Part shown: positions 23,836 to 35,885 of the stretch, one piece after another
Layout: each line of letters starts with the position of its first letter
Numbering within the stretch: position 1 is the first letter of the stretch
Source of the DNA: Dasypus novemcinctus
Lineage: Eukaryota > Chordata > Mammalia > Cingulata > Dasypodidae
Length of the DNA: 64,000 bases
Assembly: GCF_030445035.2 (NCBI RefSeq)
Contig: NC_080689.1
Coordinates: forward strand, 25,449,278-25,513,277
Direction: 5' to 3'
Notes under the pieces: generated by a model
Database searches by the model: none
Seen by the model: only the letters and a program-made list of their open reading frames with translations
Told to the model about the DNA's origin: nothing
Program-made: the position numbers and the translations under genes

Positions 23836-24734
23836 GTGGGGCCAGCGCTTCTTCGATTCAAAGGCATGTTTATAAAGCGAAGGGCTCGGGCAGGTGATGG
23901 CACAGACCCCGTTTAGTGGAGATGCATTCGCATTTTACACTGCTGTGACTTACTTATGAGGGAGCAGAGAGCACTCTTCGCAAGGCCCACCACTGCCACT
24001 TGCCTGCTCCTTGTTTCCTGCTGCTGTAGATTGCCGGAAGGCTCCTCAAGGATGCTGCCTCAACAGGCATCCTTATCTTAGTTCTCCGCTGAGCAGAATC
24101 TGGCCAAAGAATAAATTATTTCTCTTTTAATCTGGCAGTCATATTCTCCTTCAATCTAAAGTCACTAAACACAGTCAAGTTCAGGAGAATAAATTCCTAA
24201 GATAAAGCTTCCCTGAGTGTCTGGGAGAAATTGGTTCATAGTAGGAGGGGTATGTCAAGTCCCCTGTGGCTTTCTCTCTTACAGGGTTTTTAAAGTAAAT
24301 CAAACCAAAGGTGGGTTGTGTTGACCCAGGCGTTAACTCTAACTGTATTTTATGGATGGTTTTAGGTTCCCTGTGTGAATTTCATAATTCCCCCTTCTGT
24401 TTCTTTAGGGATGGGTGGAGTGGTGGTGGGCTTTGTTTTTCAGTTATTGATTTAAATTAATAATAGTTCATCCTGTCTAAACACTGGACTGTGTACACAG
24501 GTGGGCAGGCTATGCATCTTTACATATTGGAATCCCAGCTGCTTTTGCAAATGGATGTAGACAGACTATCAAGCTGCAAAAATAGAAGGATCGCCCCCTC
24601 AGACAGCATCTAAAGGTTATAAAAAATAGAAAAGGAGCATTCAGCTTTGGAGCCTATATTCTGATTTTTTAAAATGGCTCCTATTGGGAAGTGAATTTAA
24701 GTTTTTCTTTGGAGTAATCAAACTTGTTGACCTT
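23836..24734. other. single-copy DNA, no gene seen
   Basis: No repeat recognised. Contains polypyrimidine and T-rich patches only. Confidence 0.4.
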
Positions 24735-24860
24735 TAGGGAAAGCCCCAACTCCACTGCTTATTAACTCTGTGTTCCTCAATAAGTCACTTTATTTCTCTG
24801 GACTGCAGCTCAGTTTCCTCATCTAAAAATAAGGGTGGGCATACAAACCTATACTACATA
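24735..24860 (+). mobile_element. MIR, sense
   Basis: 'ccactgcttattaactctgtg' (24752-24772), 'aagtcactttatttctctgg', 'cagctcagtttcctcatctaaaaat' (24806-24830) match MIR. Confidence 0.7.
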
Positions 24861-24884
24861 ATTTTTAAAAAAGATTTCTTTTAA

Positions 24885-25005
24885 TATGCCAGTCTTCTAT
24901 CTTATGAGCTATTTAAGGGTAGGGAGTTTTTATTTCCCCTTGTCACTAACACAGGACCTTGCATGTGACATATATTTATTAGATGAAATGGAATAGAACA
25001 AGGTT
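24885..25005 (+). mobile_element. L2 3'-end-like fragment
   Basis: 'cttatgagctatttaagggtaggga' (24901-24925) and 'aacacaggaccttgcatgtgacatatatttattagatgaaatgg' (24948-24991 region) resemble the L2 3' end, in sense. Confidence 0.5.
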
Positions 25006-26859
25006 AATTGTACATGGTCCTAATTCGGAACAGTTCCTACCAACTTGATTTCTCGGCGGAAGTCCTCTCAAGCCTCCTTATTCCATGGAAGGAACAGAAG
25101 CTCGGGGAGGTGAGCCTTCATGCTCCCCATTGTGGGTGGTGCAGCTGAGACTAGACTCCAGTTTCCTTTCTACCACATACAACAGCCTTCACATCTTGTT
25201 TGCACTTATTTTGGGGAAAAATAAAAATATAGGTACCACACCTACGCATATACACATGTGCATGTGTGTATGTGTATAATTTTTAACTTCACTCTGAATT
25301 ATCAGAGTCCCAAATCGATGAATCCAGAATTGTATTTAAATTTCCAATTGGTTGGGAGGAAGCATCGTCTTGAAATTCAGAGACTAAAATCTTTGTACCC
25401 TCAGCACATTTGAATACTGCCAAAGGAAGGCTAGAGAGTGCCTGAGAACCTTGCTGTTTTATGTGGGGTGGTTTGGGAAAGGCCTCTTTGGGGTGACAGC
25501 TAAGTAGAAGCTGAAGGGATGGAGGGAGCCATGCAGGTATCTGGAGGAAGAGCATTCTGGCCCAAAGACCCTGAAGTGGGGGTGGGTTTGGGTCTACATA
25601 GCTACAGCCAAGTTAGTAAAGGGAAGAGGAGAAGGAGAAGAGGTCAGATATCACATCCCCATCCCATGCCAGCACATGTAGGACTGTGAGAAGGACTGAA
25701 TATTTTACCCAATGAGCTGAAAGTCATTGGAGGGTTTGGAGGAAGAGGAAAGTTATCTGCCTGACATTTCGAATGATCACTGATGCATCTATGGAGAATA
25801 AACCATAGGGGAGCAAGTGTGGGGAGCACCTCTTAGAAGTCCAAGTGAGGGATGATGATGATTTGGGCTGGCTTAGCAGTACTAGAGATGGTAAGAAGTT
25901 ATCATAGTTAGGGTATGTTAATAAGGTAAACACCAAAAGCATTTGCTGAGAGAGCCAAGGATGTCTCCAAGGTTTTTGGCCTATGCAACTAGTAGAAAGG
26001 AGTCAGCACTAGGTGAAATGGGGAGCATTAAGGAGAAACAGACTGAAAGCAGGGATGGGGATGAAGAATTTGTATTCGAACATGTGATTTGGAGATTTGT
26101 GTTGGATGTTCAAGTGGAGATGTCCAGTAGGCAGCTGGATGAAGAGTCTAGAGTTCAGGAGAACAAGCTGAATATGGAAACTGTCAATGGAGAGATGGTA
26201 TTTGAAGACCATGGGACTGAGCGGGTGAAGCCGCTGGGTGTGTGCTGCACTGCAGCCTCAGTCCCCAAGGTCAACCCAAGTCCCCCACCGGCGTCTGTGC
26301 CCCTGTGCCCGAAAGGTTAGGACAAAGAGGCTGCCTGGGAGGCTCCGCAGGAGCTGGAGATTGTCAAGGCATCGCGTGTTCTAAGAACTGCCCGCACGTG
26401 CTCTACCTGCTCGGCTAGGGTCAGCTTCTGGAAGTTGGCTGGAAAAATAGAGCCAGGGCTCAAAATAACGTCCAGAGCAATTTAAACTGCTGTAGGTTCC
26501 AAAGTTTTAACTCAAATGACACCTCTCCGACTAGCTGTGCAAAATTGATCACTGTTTACCATGTGTGCCGGTAACAGGAGATTATGCCAGAGAGGTTTTG
26601 AGATTTGTTGACGGCATTGGCCTCTTCAGGTCTACTGAGATCCTGGACTTCTGACTGACCTTCCATTACAGGAACCAGAAAGATCCTTGCACTAATCTTA
26701 GTGTGTTCCTTTGAGAAAACAAGGAAAATCTTTCATATTCTGATCTTGGTCAGTTTCTTTAACTTTAAATTAAGTTATTTTGTCCATTTAAGGAAATAGT
26801 GTCTGAAAAATTACATTATTGACAGTGGAATGATATATTTCTGCCCTTATGTTTCTCTA

Positions 26860-26957
26860 AAAAATTTTTTTATTATTTTTGGGAGGTATTGGGAATTGAA
26901 CCCCAGACCTCATAGGTGGGAGGCAGGCACTCAACCACTGAGCTACATCTGCTCTCC
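26860..26957 (-). mobile_element. DAS-type tRNA-Ala SINE monomer
   Basis: T-rich tail at 26860-26880, then the monomer 'gggaggtattgggaattgaacc' region (26881-26902), 'gacctcataggtgggaggcaggcac' and 'gagctacatctgctc'. Minus orientation. It lies within the retrocopy-like insertion and is therefore younger. Confidence 0.75.
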
Positions 26958-27482
26958 CCTCTCTAAATGTTTTTGTTTTCCATTGCAAGAGACAAATGTA
27001 AAATCTGTGGTTTTTTCTGGCCCTTGGTAGTACCTGTAAATATACTGTGTATTACCCTGTGGCCTCTTTTAGCTTTGTATCTGCAGAAAAACTTTGTATG
27101 ACTATTGCATGGATCATAATTGTGAATCTAAACATACTTCTCACTGAAATAATTATATATAACACTGTGCTGTGGAGGTAGTTCCTCTGGGAAAAGAACT
27201 GAGGCTTATTAAAGCCAGAACCATAAAATTCCTTTATGTTAAGGTCAGTACAGGAAGTTCAAATTCCCATTTTTTTCTTTGGTCTTTTTAGGAAAGATAT
27301 GTTGTGGCAAAAATTGTCACCAAGTGATAATTTAGCTCTAGTAGTCTCTTAGTATTACATTAATGTATTCTAGAAATATCTAGATCTTTTGGAAAGTGTT
27401 GGTTTAGTTTTTGGACTTTTACAGGTAAGAGTAAAGGAGAAGTAGTCTCATGACATGTTCTAAGAGTTACCGTCAGCACTCA

Positions 27483-27602
27483 AAATTGAATGAATTTGAG
27501 TAATTCAGAAAGTATATCTATATAATTTTTATTCTCCTTTAACCCAAATTGAATGAATTTGAGTAATTCAGAAAGTATATCTATATAATTTTTATTCTCC
27601 TT
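27483..27602. repeat. 63-bp tandem duplication
   Basis: A 57-bp block is identical at 27483-27539 and 27546-27602, giving a 63-bp period. No mismatch is seen within the block, which suggests a recent local duplication inside older DNA. Confidence 0.95.
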
Positions 27603-27825
27603 GAAGCCCAAAAGACTACACTTTAAAATGAGTTACTATTAATATGTTGGCTGATGTAGCAAAAAGATATTTGATGATCTGAAATATCTTTTTCATGAAA
27701 TTTCTCAGGATCATAACAGCAACTTGTCAAATCCAAATATATTTGGATATAATCTCCCCATAATTTCACATCGAAATAGTATTGTGGTTCTGTATATTAT
27801 ATTTTTTAAATTAAATGATGGAAAC

Positions 27826-27858
27826 CTTTAATAATAATAATTATAATAATAATAATAA
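27826..27858. repeat. (AAT)n microsatellite
   Basis: AATAATAATAATTATAATAATAATAATAA. It lies exactly at the 3' boundary of the insertion, so it is likely derived from a poly(A) tail. Confidence 0.85.
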
Positions 27859-28236
27859 CCCATGGGACCACATAGGATAAACTGGGCAGGGTTTGTAGGT
27901 AGAGAAGAGTTCCCAGGACTGAGCCCTGGGGCACTCCAGTAGTTAGAGACCAGGAATGTGAGGAGGAACATTTTTAAACAAAGGTCACTGTATCAGGAGA
28001 ACAAAAGAAAGTGGCAAAAGGGGAGCCAAGTGAAGAAATTATTTCCAAAAGGAAGGAATGATTAACTGTGTTGAATGCTGAGGACTGAGTTAAGCCCACT
28101 GGACTCATGACAGCATGAAGGTTGTCAGCAAACGTGGCAAAAGCTGATTTGGTAGTGTAGGGGATAAAAGCCTAATGGAAGGGTTTTAAGAGAGAGTGGG
28201 CAGAAGGAAGGAAAGAGATGAAAACTCTTTGCTGTA

Positions 28237-28630
28237 TGCATGGGAAGAAGATGTGGCTAAAGCAATTGGGCTCCTGTCTACCGTATAGGAGGTCCATGGT
28301 TTGATACCCAGGGCCTCCTGGTGAAGGCAAGCTGGCCCATGCGGAGTGCTGCCCCATGCAGGAGTGCCAGCCAACGCAGAGAGTTCATGCAGCAAGATGA
28401 CGCAACAAAAAGAGACACAGAGGAGAGACAATAAAAGACTTAGCATGCCCGGGAGCTGAGGTGGCACAAGAGAATGATCACCTCTCTCCCACTCCAGAAG
28501 GTCCCGGGATTGGTTCTCAGAGCTGCCTAATGAGAATATAAGCAAACACAGAAGAGCACACAGTGAATGGACACAGAGAGCAGACAATGGAGGGAGGGGG
28601 GAGAAACAAATAAATCTTTTAAAACAGCAC
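28237..28630 (+). mobile_element. DAS-SINE, divergent subfamily
   Basis: The tRNA-like head 'gatgtggctaaagcaattgggctcctgtctacc' (28250-28282) differs from the other copies in its A-box region. The body matches them: 'ggcctcctg', 'ctggcccatgc', 'gcagcaagatgacgcaacaaaaagagacacag'. A near-perfect TSD, aaaactctttgctgta / aaaactctttcctgta, lies at 28221-28236 and 28631-28646. It has an additional internal tract at about 28436-28530 not seen in the young copies. Inserted in L2. Confidence 0.9.
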
Positions 28631-29075
28631 AAAACTCTTTCCTGTAGGTTTGTTTTTGTTTTTGTTTTTAACTCAAAGAAGAACAGGATATGATTGAAAG
28701 CTGGAGGTACATGTAGAATCAAGGGAAGTGTTTGAACGATGGTGGGAATGATGCCAGTATAGAAAGAAAAACTGATGCAGGAGAGAGAAGCGTCGTTGCT
28801 GTCCTTGAGTCAATGAGAAAGGATCTGGTGCACTTGTGGAGAGTTTGACCCCAGATAGGTGCCCAGACAGTTCATTTCATTGTAACCAGAGGGCAGACTA
28901 AGTATGGATGTGTAGGCATCGTTGAGGGAATCTGGTGGTTCTCCTCTGTTAGTTTCTGTTTTCTCACTGTGATAAGAAGAGTCATCAGCTGTGAGGAAGG
29001 GGTGGGGGAGAAGTGTTGGAAGGTTGAAGAGAGAGAAGAGTTATGAAATAATTGCCAAGTAGAATAATGGCCAAG

Positions 29076-31285
29076 AGATGTGAAGTCAGACTGCTGGACA
29101 CCTGGCACGCTGCCTGGCACAGTGTTAGGCTCCATAGATCTTCCCTGGATGAATAACAACCCAAGAACCTAAGGAAGAAGCCAACGGAGGGTTCAAATCC
29201 CAATATAGTGCATGATTTAGTCGATTGTGTTTGGACTTATATTCAATCGTGCATATTTGGCCATTTTCTTGCAGGAAACTATAAAAATTGTGATTTAAGT
29301 ATCTTTCCTGGCAACCCAGAAAAGGGCTCCTACCTTTGCCAAATGATAGAATTACAGACTTTCTCCCTGAAAAGCTCCTTTCCCAAATTGAAATTTTTAT
29401 TACCACAGTTCATTTCCCAGTATAGTACTGTTCTCTTTTTTGGTAAGTTTATAGTACCTTTATGTTCCTTTCAGGTTTTAAAACACCAGTTTCCCAGTAT
29501 CCATCATTTTTACAGCCCTTCTTCCCATTTTCCACACAATTTTTTCTCTTACATTTCCCTTAGGAATTTCTCATTAATTTCTTATGTTTACAAATTTTTA
29601 CTGTTCCATAAAGACTTTCCCTCTATCCCCAAGAAGTATCTAGTCAGAGAAATAAAATATGTGAACCAAAGGCTTAGCATTCTTTTCAGTTCATTTATCT
29701 ACATTAGGCAAGGTCTCCTGGGGCTTTTGCTGCCTTCTAAATGAATGATTCACCTGATTGTGGAGAATTTCAATCTTTTTTGAGGGGAGGAGGAATAATG
29801 GTCTTTGGTTTTCAGCCAGAGGTGGCCTCTGGAAGCATATCTTTCTAAAGCTTTGTGACTCACAAACTTTGACCCAAGAATAATCCTCTAGGGACCTCTT
29901 CCCAGGTTCTGTTTTTCCTCTTTTTTTCCTTATTTTTTCTTAAAGAATATCTCTCAGGCCCTTTTGACTGAGACCAATCCTGTTGTAAAGTAAGAAAACA
30001 TTCATTAGAATTAATCCAAACCTAGGACTTAATTCTTTGGTGAAGATATATGATACAGACAGTGGATAGAAGCTGTACTTCTTTAGATATATATAGATAA
30101 CTAAATAAATATTGAATTTTTAGTTTTTGAAACATAAGAGAAACAGAAAAATACAGAAAGTAATGAAATATGTTGCCTCTTATACCCCACTCTTTTTTTC
30201 TGAATTCAGTTTCCCTCTTCCTGAAATATATCTGTTAGTAGATTTTTCAGTAATACTCTCTATATAAATAGTAAATTCACTCGTTTTTTTTTTTTCCGAG
30301 AATGTCTGTATTTTATCTTCTGTTTAGGTAAAAACAAATGTCTGCTTAGACATCTTATTTTTCCCCCTCCACAATTTTATGTCTATTTCATAATTTTGGT
30401 CACATTATTTCTCTATGTTATTTCTGAAAAATTTCCTCAGATAGATCTTCTCATTTGTTGATTCCCTCTTCATCTGTATCTATTTGGCTTTTATATTTGT
30501 TCATTAAGCTTTTAATATTAATGATTTTCTTTTATTTTCACTGTGTCATTATTTTCTTATGCTTTTGATTTCTTCTTTTATACACTTAATCTTTTAAATA
30601 TCCTGTTTTTAAAGTCTCTACCCAATTGTTCTGTTATCTGAAGGATTTGGGCTTCTATTAACTGCTCCTATTAACTGGGTCTTCTGACTCTCAGTTATAT
30701 TTGTTTTTATTTTTTTACTTCCTGTGTTTCAAAACTTTTTACTGTGAGTTCATCCTGAGCAGGGCCCAGTTTCTGTGAGGAACCCTACAGTCTTGATTGT
30801 GGGACATCCCTCCAGAGCAGCTTTTCACTGGCTTCTGCAGGTGTAGCATGGGCATCACTAGTTCTGGCCTTTGAACCTTGCTAATGTTTCCATTTACTAA
30901 GAAGCTTTTATTCATTTAAAGTCAAGGCAGAATTAGACAAGTTTCCCTATGATCTCCCTAGGCCACTGGGCAGAATGTTTTCTAGTCCAACTTTTCACGG
31001 GAGCACACTGAAGGGCAGGCTTTATGCAAGTACCTCTGCTCCTTGTGCAACCCCTTGATCTTGTCCCTTTCCCTGCATGGCTACTAAAATCCACCAGAAA
31101 GTAGGATTTGACCAACTTACACCCCTCTCCTCAGTGGCAGCAGCAAAAACACGCACACTTGCTTTCCTAGTTTCAGTTTTCTCTCAGTTGAAGAAGACAC
31201 AAGAGAATTTCCACAAACACCCATCCCACATCTACTCACCTATCAGCAACTGTCCTCTGCCTCTCTTCCTAATATTATGGATGAA
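29076..31285. other. AT-rich DNA with LINE-like traces
   Basis: Strongly T-rich on the plus strand. Around 30300-30700 phrases such as 'ttctgttatctgaaggattt' and 'gtgtcattattttcttatgctttt' resemble antisense L1/HAL1 5'UTR-ORF1 sequence, but the match is too weak to place. No coding gene is supported; the 178-codon frame at 29208-29744 is AT-rich and featureless. Confidence 0.35.
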
Positions 31286-31289
31286 TTCT

Positions 31290-31551
31290 CTGTGCCTTTA
31301 AAATCAATCCCTCCATTTGTACACTAACTCCCAATTTCTGCCTCTGAATACACATGGCCTTCCCCTCTGTATCTGACCTCCTCTTCTTAAAAGGAGACCA
31401 GTCATATTGGGTTAGAGCCCACCCTAATGCAGTATGACCTCATCTTAATTTGAATACATCTGAAAAACTCTATTTCCAAATAAGATCACATTCACAGGTA
31501 CTTAGAATTTCAGCATATCTACTGAAGAGCCAAAATTCAACCCATAATACA
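31290..31551 (-). mobile_element. MLT1-type LTR, partial
   Basis: The antisense 5' half of an MLT1/MaLR LTR: 'aaggagaccagtcatattgggtta' (31391-31414), 'cccaccctaatgcagtatgacctcatctt', 'tatttccaaataagatcacattcacaggtactt' (31470-31503) and 'aaaattcaacccataataca' (31532-31551), ending in CA as expected for a terminus. The left boundary is approximate. Confidence 0.65.
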
Positions 31552-32714
31552 TGTGTGCAATCTTATTTTCTTGGTTTCCTGAGGGCAGGATGTGTGCCAT
31601 ATAAAATTTTGTTTTCCATCAGTGATAGAAAGGTGCCTAGTTAGTGCATTGTCATCACTGAGCACTAATTGGGAATAAGGGGGAAATAAACTGAAATCCA
31701 ACAAAACAAAGCTTTGGAAAGGACTCTTTCAACTACTTGAGCTAAATGGTCATAGACTAAAGGCTCAATCAGATTCCACTAGGATGGAGTGGGCTTCATT
31801 CTAGTGGAATCTGCTCACCTGCACCCAGGATGCCTTTAAAACAGGCAACCAAGTGAGTCCACTCTCAGATAACACCCTTTCTCAGATAACACAACAGACT
31901 TTCATCAGTTGACTGGGTTGGCCAGAGAAACCGATGTTTAAACAGTTGCTATGAAGAATTTATAAAGAAACTGACTGATTCCATTAGTCAGATGTGGATA
32001 ATAGAGAATTCAGTGTCCTGGATGGAACAATATTTAATGGCAGTGGTGAGAAGAGTAATCTAACTGATCCCTGAGTGGGAAGAGGACAGTGCCCTCATAT
32101 CTGTTGGTGGCAACCCCTCTGCCTAAGTCCTTCATCTCCCAACACTGACATGAGTGCTCACCATGCCAACTCTCAGAACTAACCTTAGAGCACCTGTAAA
32201 TCATCCTTGTTCTTGGCTTTCTTTAGGACCGGTTTGGTAGTTTGAGTTCACATTCAGCCCAGCACAGCCTCAAATCCTGACAGCTTCAGTTGCTCCCGGA
32301 GCCTCATACAGCTGTCTGCTTTCTAGCTGTAAGCCCACACTTTAATAGGCATACTTGTTCAAGAAGAAAATATGCACTGGAGCCATCTACCATGCAGGCG
32401 AGGCCAAGCTAAGCAAGATTGGGCCACAGCTTGTCCTCCCCAGAAGAGGTGGTTAGTACAGGGCCTCCTGGCCAAAGTATATGGTATTAGTTTCCACAAT
32501 TCAGATATTTTAACTTCATCTCCTTCAAACCACCCCATTTTGGTTTTCTCTTCTACCTAGATTTTGTGCAAGGACTTAAAAAAATATATCCACCTACTCT
32601 TCCCCTCCCCAACACATGTACTTTTATTCTCTCTCATGGCTTGGGAAATTTTTTTTTCAGAGCGTGTTCCAACTCTAAAATATGATTTGCAGTATAGATA
32701 GCACCATGTGGAGA
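31552..32714. other. single-copy DNA, no gene seen
   Basis: No repeat recognised. A short direct repeat 'ctcagataacac' occurs at 31865-31876 and 31881-31892. Confidence 0.4.
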
Positions 32715-32800
32715 AAATAAACCTTGGACTTTGGAACGAGATAGGCCTAGGTTTGAATCCTGGCTTTGCAATCCACTTTCTGCAACATAAGAATGTGAAG
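32715..32800 (+). mobile_element. MIR, sense fragment
   Basis: 'ttggactttggaacgagataggcctaggtttgaatcctggctttgc' (32725-32770 region) matches the MIR 5' half. Confidence 0.55.
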
Positions 32801-32889
32801 TATAGTTTGAGGCTCTGCCCCCATCCCCAGGCCAACTCAGGGCAAAGCTAGACAGATAGGTCTAGGAACAGAGCAAAAACAGAAGGGGT

Positions 32890-33651
32890 TACACCCTACC
32901 GTAGGGTTTCTAAGAGGCAGAGAGCCAGCGAAACTTTGATAACAGTCTGCCCATCTTTATTAAGGAGGTTGGAGGAGGAGAGAGTAGAGCTTTCACTTGT
33001 GGGGGCGGGGGGTGGCTTCTTTCTTCTTCCCATCCAATCAAGGGTTCCTGACTTGTTCCCTGTTCCCCTCGATGCTCCACCTAAGTCAGTGCTTGGCTTT
33101 CTGTTGAGCCGCTGAACAGGCAGGTGTGCCTGATGTTTCAGGGGATGGGGAGAAAATGAAGCAGAAAGATGGCAACTTTGAAAGAGGGTGAGTGACTTCC
33201 TACCACTAGGTGTAGTAACAAAGCAAGTTTCCCAGCATGGGTCAGTCAAGGAAATACTGTAGAAGGTTGCAGGGACTTTGGCCATCTTGTTATGACCACT
33301 CCAAGGACCACCCACCATGACGGCAATGGACCGAGGGAGGGAGGGTGGAGAGAGACCTTGATTCAACACGACCCCCTCCCCCCTCCACCATCACCAGCCC
33401 AAGAACCAATCCATGAATGCACGGTGGAGCCCACCTCTGGAACCAGCAGACAACCTGTCTGCCATGGGTCAGCCAACAGAGGGGGGAATTGCTGCCAAGA
33501 AAAACTGCCCGCTGCTCACAAACAGACCAACATACAAGGTAACGACTTCCTCCGCCCCTGCCACAGGTCACCAGCCTTAGTGCTGCAGGGAATAGGAAAA
33601 GAGAGAATGGGGGAGATAAGAGCGAGCTTTTAATAATCAGATCGGGCTACA
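32890..33651 (-). mobile_element. possible ERV solo LTR
   Basis: The minus strand begins TGTAGCCCG at 33651 and carries 'aacaagatggcc' (complement at 33284-33295), typical of class I ERV LTRs. It also has an AATAAA signal (plus-strand TTTATT at 32956-32961) followed by a plausible R/U5-like end with a short palindrome (ccctaccgtaggg, 32893-32907 region). Composition differs from both flanks. No TSD was found and no second copy is in the window. The 157-codon minus frame is not proposed as a gene. Confidence 0.35.
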
Positions 33652-34054
33652 CTTTGCTGAGCCAAACTAAATGTATTTGGAAGGATGGAGATACCTTTTA
33701 AACTGATTTACATTTTTGCCCCAACTAATGTGTATGAGGTGGGCACTGGGCAAAAGAATTTATCAGGTATTTGGAAAATACAAGCAGCCAATGCTTGTAT
33801 ATTCCTTGGTGTGGCATTCCTCAACCCAGCCTGTTACATGCTCTGGCCAAGTTTCTTAACATCCTGAACTGCTTTCCTCTTCTAAGGATGGGGTCACCCC
33901 ACCTCACAGGATTTGGGGTTAAGAAAGCTCTTGCACAAAGCCTATAATGTTAGTTTCCTGGCACAGAGAAGGAGGTGGGAAATTGGCTTGGCCAGGGAGC
34001 TGGTAAGTTATCTAGTCCACCCTTTTCATTAGCAATTATCAGAGAAAGAGAGCA
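33652..34054. other. single-copy DNA, no gene seen
   Basis: Nothing recognised. Confidence 0.4.
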
Positions 34055-34330
34055 CACCCTTGTCCCCTCCTATCCTCCAGGTCTCAGCTTACATGTCACT
34101 TTCTCCAGGAGGTCTGAGCCACCCTGCCCCAAGTAGGTGGTGCCCCTGTTATTCTTTAGCACATTTCCTGTTATTTCCTTCATGGCCCTCATCAGGAGGT
34201 GAAGTTATTTCATTAATTTACTTGTTGAGTTGTTCTTGGTCTTTTCCCTGCTACCCCAGCTAGATTCCCTGAGGTCAGAAGCCCTCTCTGCTTTTTCTCT
34301 TTTGTCTGTCCAGTGTCCTTACATTTGTGG
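34055..34330 (+). mobile_element. L2 3' region, sense
   Basis: 'ggtctcagcttacatgtcactttctccaggaggtctgag' (34080-34118), 'ctgttattctttagcac' and 'ctgaggtcagaagccctctctg' (34270-34291) are the L2 3' non-coding order. Confidence 0.75.
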
Positions 34331-35634
34331 ACCTTAAATTTGCTAAATCTGACCTTGAAGGTGCTAGACCCTGAATATGAAATGCTCTATAAATTACTTT
34401 CTTAGCTTAGTCCGTCCTGCTGCTGTTTGCTTCCTTTGGCAGAGGGAAAGTTAAATATACTTCCATTTTTTTCCTTTTTTTAAAAAGTTTGAAGCCACCA
34501 TTATAAACCACAGAAATGGCAACTTTCAATACCCGAAGCTCTGAGAATAATTACTGGGTGGGGCTATCCTCAAGAGGTAATTTTTGAAGTGATGAGTACG
34601 CAACTCTGTGATTATACCAAATGCCATTGATTGTACACTTTAGATGGATTGGATGGTTTATGAATATATTTCAGTAAGATTGATTTTTTTTTTAAAGAAA
34701 AGGTAATTTTCTACTTTCCCCATGAGATAAAACCCCCAAAATGTGTTCCCATAGCAGCCTTTTCTTCAAGCGAGACAAAAGCAGAAGCCAAGTATGAATT
34801 AACATCAACCATCTCCCTGCATCTTGCAGCCTCCCAGAGATTAGCCTCAGTGTGCTGGGAGATGCACCAAACGTTAGATTCGTGGCATGTTTGACACCTA
34901 CACATGGAGGGAAAAGCGTGCACATGCACACGCTATAATCAAGCAGCATCAAAGAACTGGGGAGCGCGGGGGGAGAAACTGCACTTAAACACAGTGGTGG
35001 AGAGTCACATCAACAGCATTGAGAAGGGGCAGCACACTACTTGGGGAAAATTCCCTTATTTTCCTTGGCTAGGCAAAATGGATTCCGCTGGGATGCTCTC
35101 TGATCCCAGTCCTGCTGTCTGGAGGCAAATTCAGTGGTCAATTCACCATCCAGTTCCCGCCACTGTTCAGTGTCCACATGAGCAAGTAGGGTTTTGCAGA
35201 ACTAAATGTTTTTCACAGATGGGAAGCCTGTGGCCACCTCTCTTGACAGAGTGGCAGCAGTGATATGCAGCACCCTCAGACGAACTATAGAAAGGGCTCT
35301 GGAAGCCCCCTCTGTGCTCCTGGCTGGGGTCCCCAGAGGCCCCATCTGGTCCCAATGGTTTCTCAGAGGTCCTGACAGAAACAGTCACACATTAAACAAT
35401 GTCATTTTTTATGGTGTCAGTCACTTCAGAGTCAGCCTCCAGCTACATCCACATGTGCAGGTGGCCACTTGGGCCTCTGCAAGAGCCAGGGCCAAGTTTC
35501 TCAAGGACCCACGGAGACGGCCTCACGATTTCCCCAGTGAGTCCAGGCCAATCTTTAGCTGAGGACAGACCCATCAGCTTAGGATCCACATCCAGGGAGC
35601 AGCCAAAAAAAATAGGCATTTTAGTAAGTTTAAA
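34331..35634. other. single-copy DNA, no gene seen
   Basis: Overlapping short frames on both strands. No repeat recognised apart from an A/T-rich stretch near 34600-34710. Possible exon content at 35206-35562 cannot be supported. Confidence 0.4.
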
Positions 35635-35885
35635 AATGTATGGGGTACTTACCATATGGGAGTGACCATGCTAAGTACTATATATGCATTTGCTCATTTA
35701 ATTTCCATAAAAATCTAGAAGGTCAGTAATAAATAATCATTCTCCTCTCATCCCCAGATGAAGCGCTGAACCTTAGAGAGCCTAAGGAAATTGTCGAAAC
35801 TCCATGTATGAGGCAAAGCTGGAGCCAAGCCCAAGTCTGCCTGACACCAAACCAATAACTTCATCCCCTCTGCTACACTACCAGG
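35635..35885 (-). mobile_element. MIR, antisense, near full length
   Basis: 'catgctaagtactatatatgc' (35668-35688), 'tcatttaatttccataaaaatct' (35695-35717), 'cccagatgaagcgctgaacc' and the degraded 'agcccaagtctgcctgacaccaa' (35828-35850) preserve antisense MIR order. Confidence 0.8.

Larger units (their letters stand above)
26218..27859 (+). pseudogene. retrocopy-like insertion in L2
   Basis: A 1.64-kb block interrupts the L2 and is bounded by ccatgggac at 26209-26217 and 27860-27868, a 9-bp TSD. Removing it restores L2 continuity. The 5' 200 bp are GC-rich and include 65 open codons (26221-26415) ending in TAG, with the end reading CSKNCPHVLYLLG. The rest is AT-rich like a 3'UTR. The 3' end has ATTAAA at about 27809-27814, a variant polyadenylation signal, then an (AAT)n tract at 27826-27858 that could be a decayed poly(A) tail. 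I infer a processed pseudogene of the 3' portion of an mRNA. The parent gene is not recognised. Alternatives are an L1 3'UTR or another retroposon. It was later hit by a SINE (26860-26957) and contains a 63-bp tandem duplication. Confidence 0.5.
25470..29075 (-). mobile_element. long L2 element, antisense, three fragments
   Basis: On the minus strand this is an L2 (CR1-clade) LINE covering the ORF2 reverse-transcriptase region and the 3' part. Conceptual minus-strand translation near 27900-27940 reads TGVPQGSVLGTL, the conserved RT block. Near 28020-28085 it reads SAFNTVNHSFLLEIISSLG, the catalytic-domain neighbourhood. The 'gatgtccagtaggcagctgga' block lies at about 26118-26138 and the 3'-proximal 'ggcctctttggggtgacagct' at about 25480-25502. 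The element is broken by a retrocopy-like insertion (26218-27859) and a SINE (28237-28630). The most 5' part runs to about 29075. Reading frames are destroyed and no activity is possible. Confidence 0.85.
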
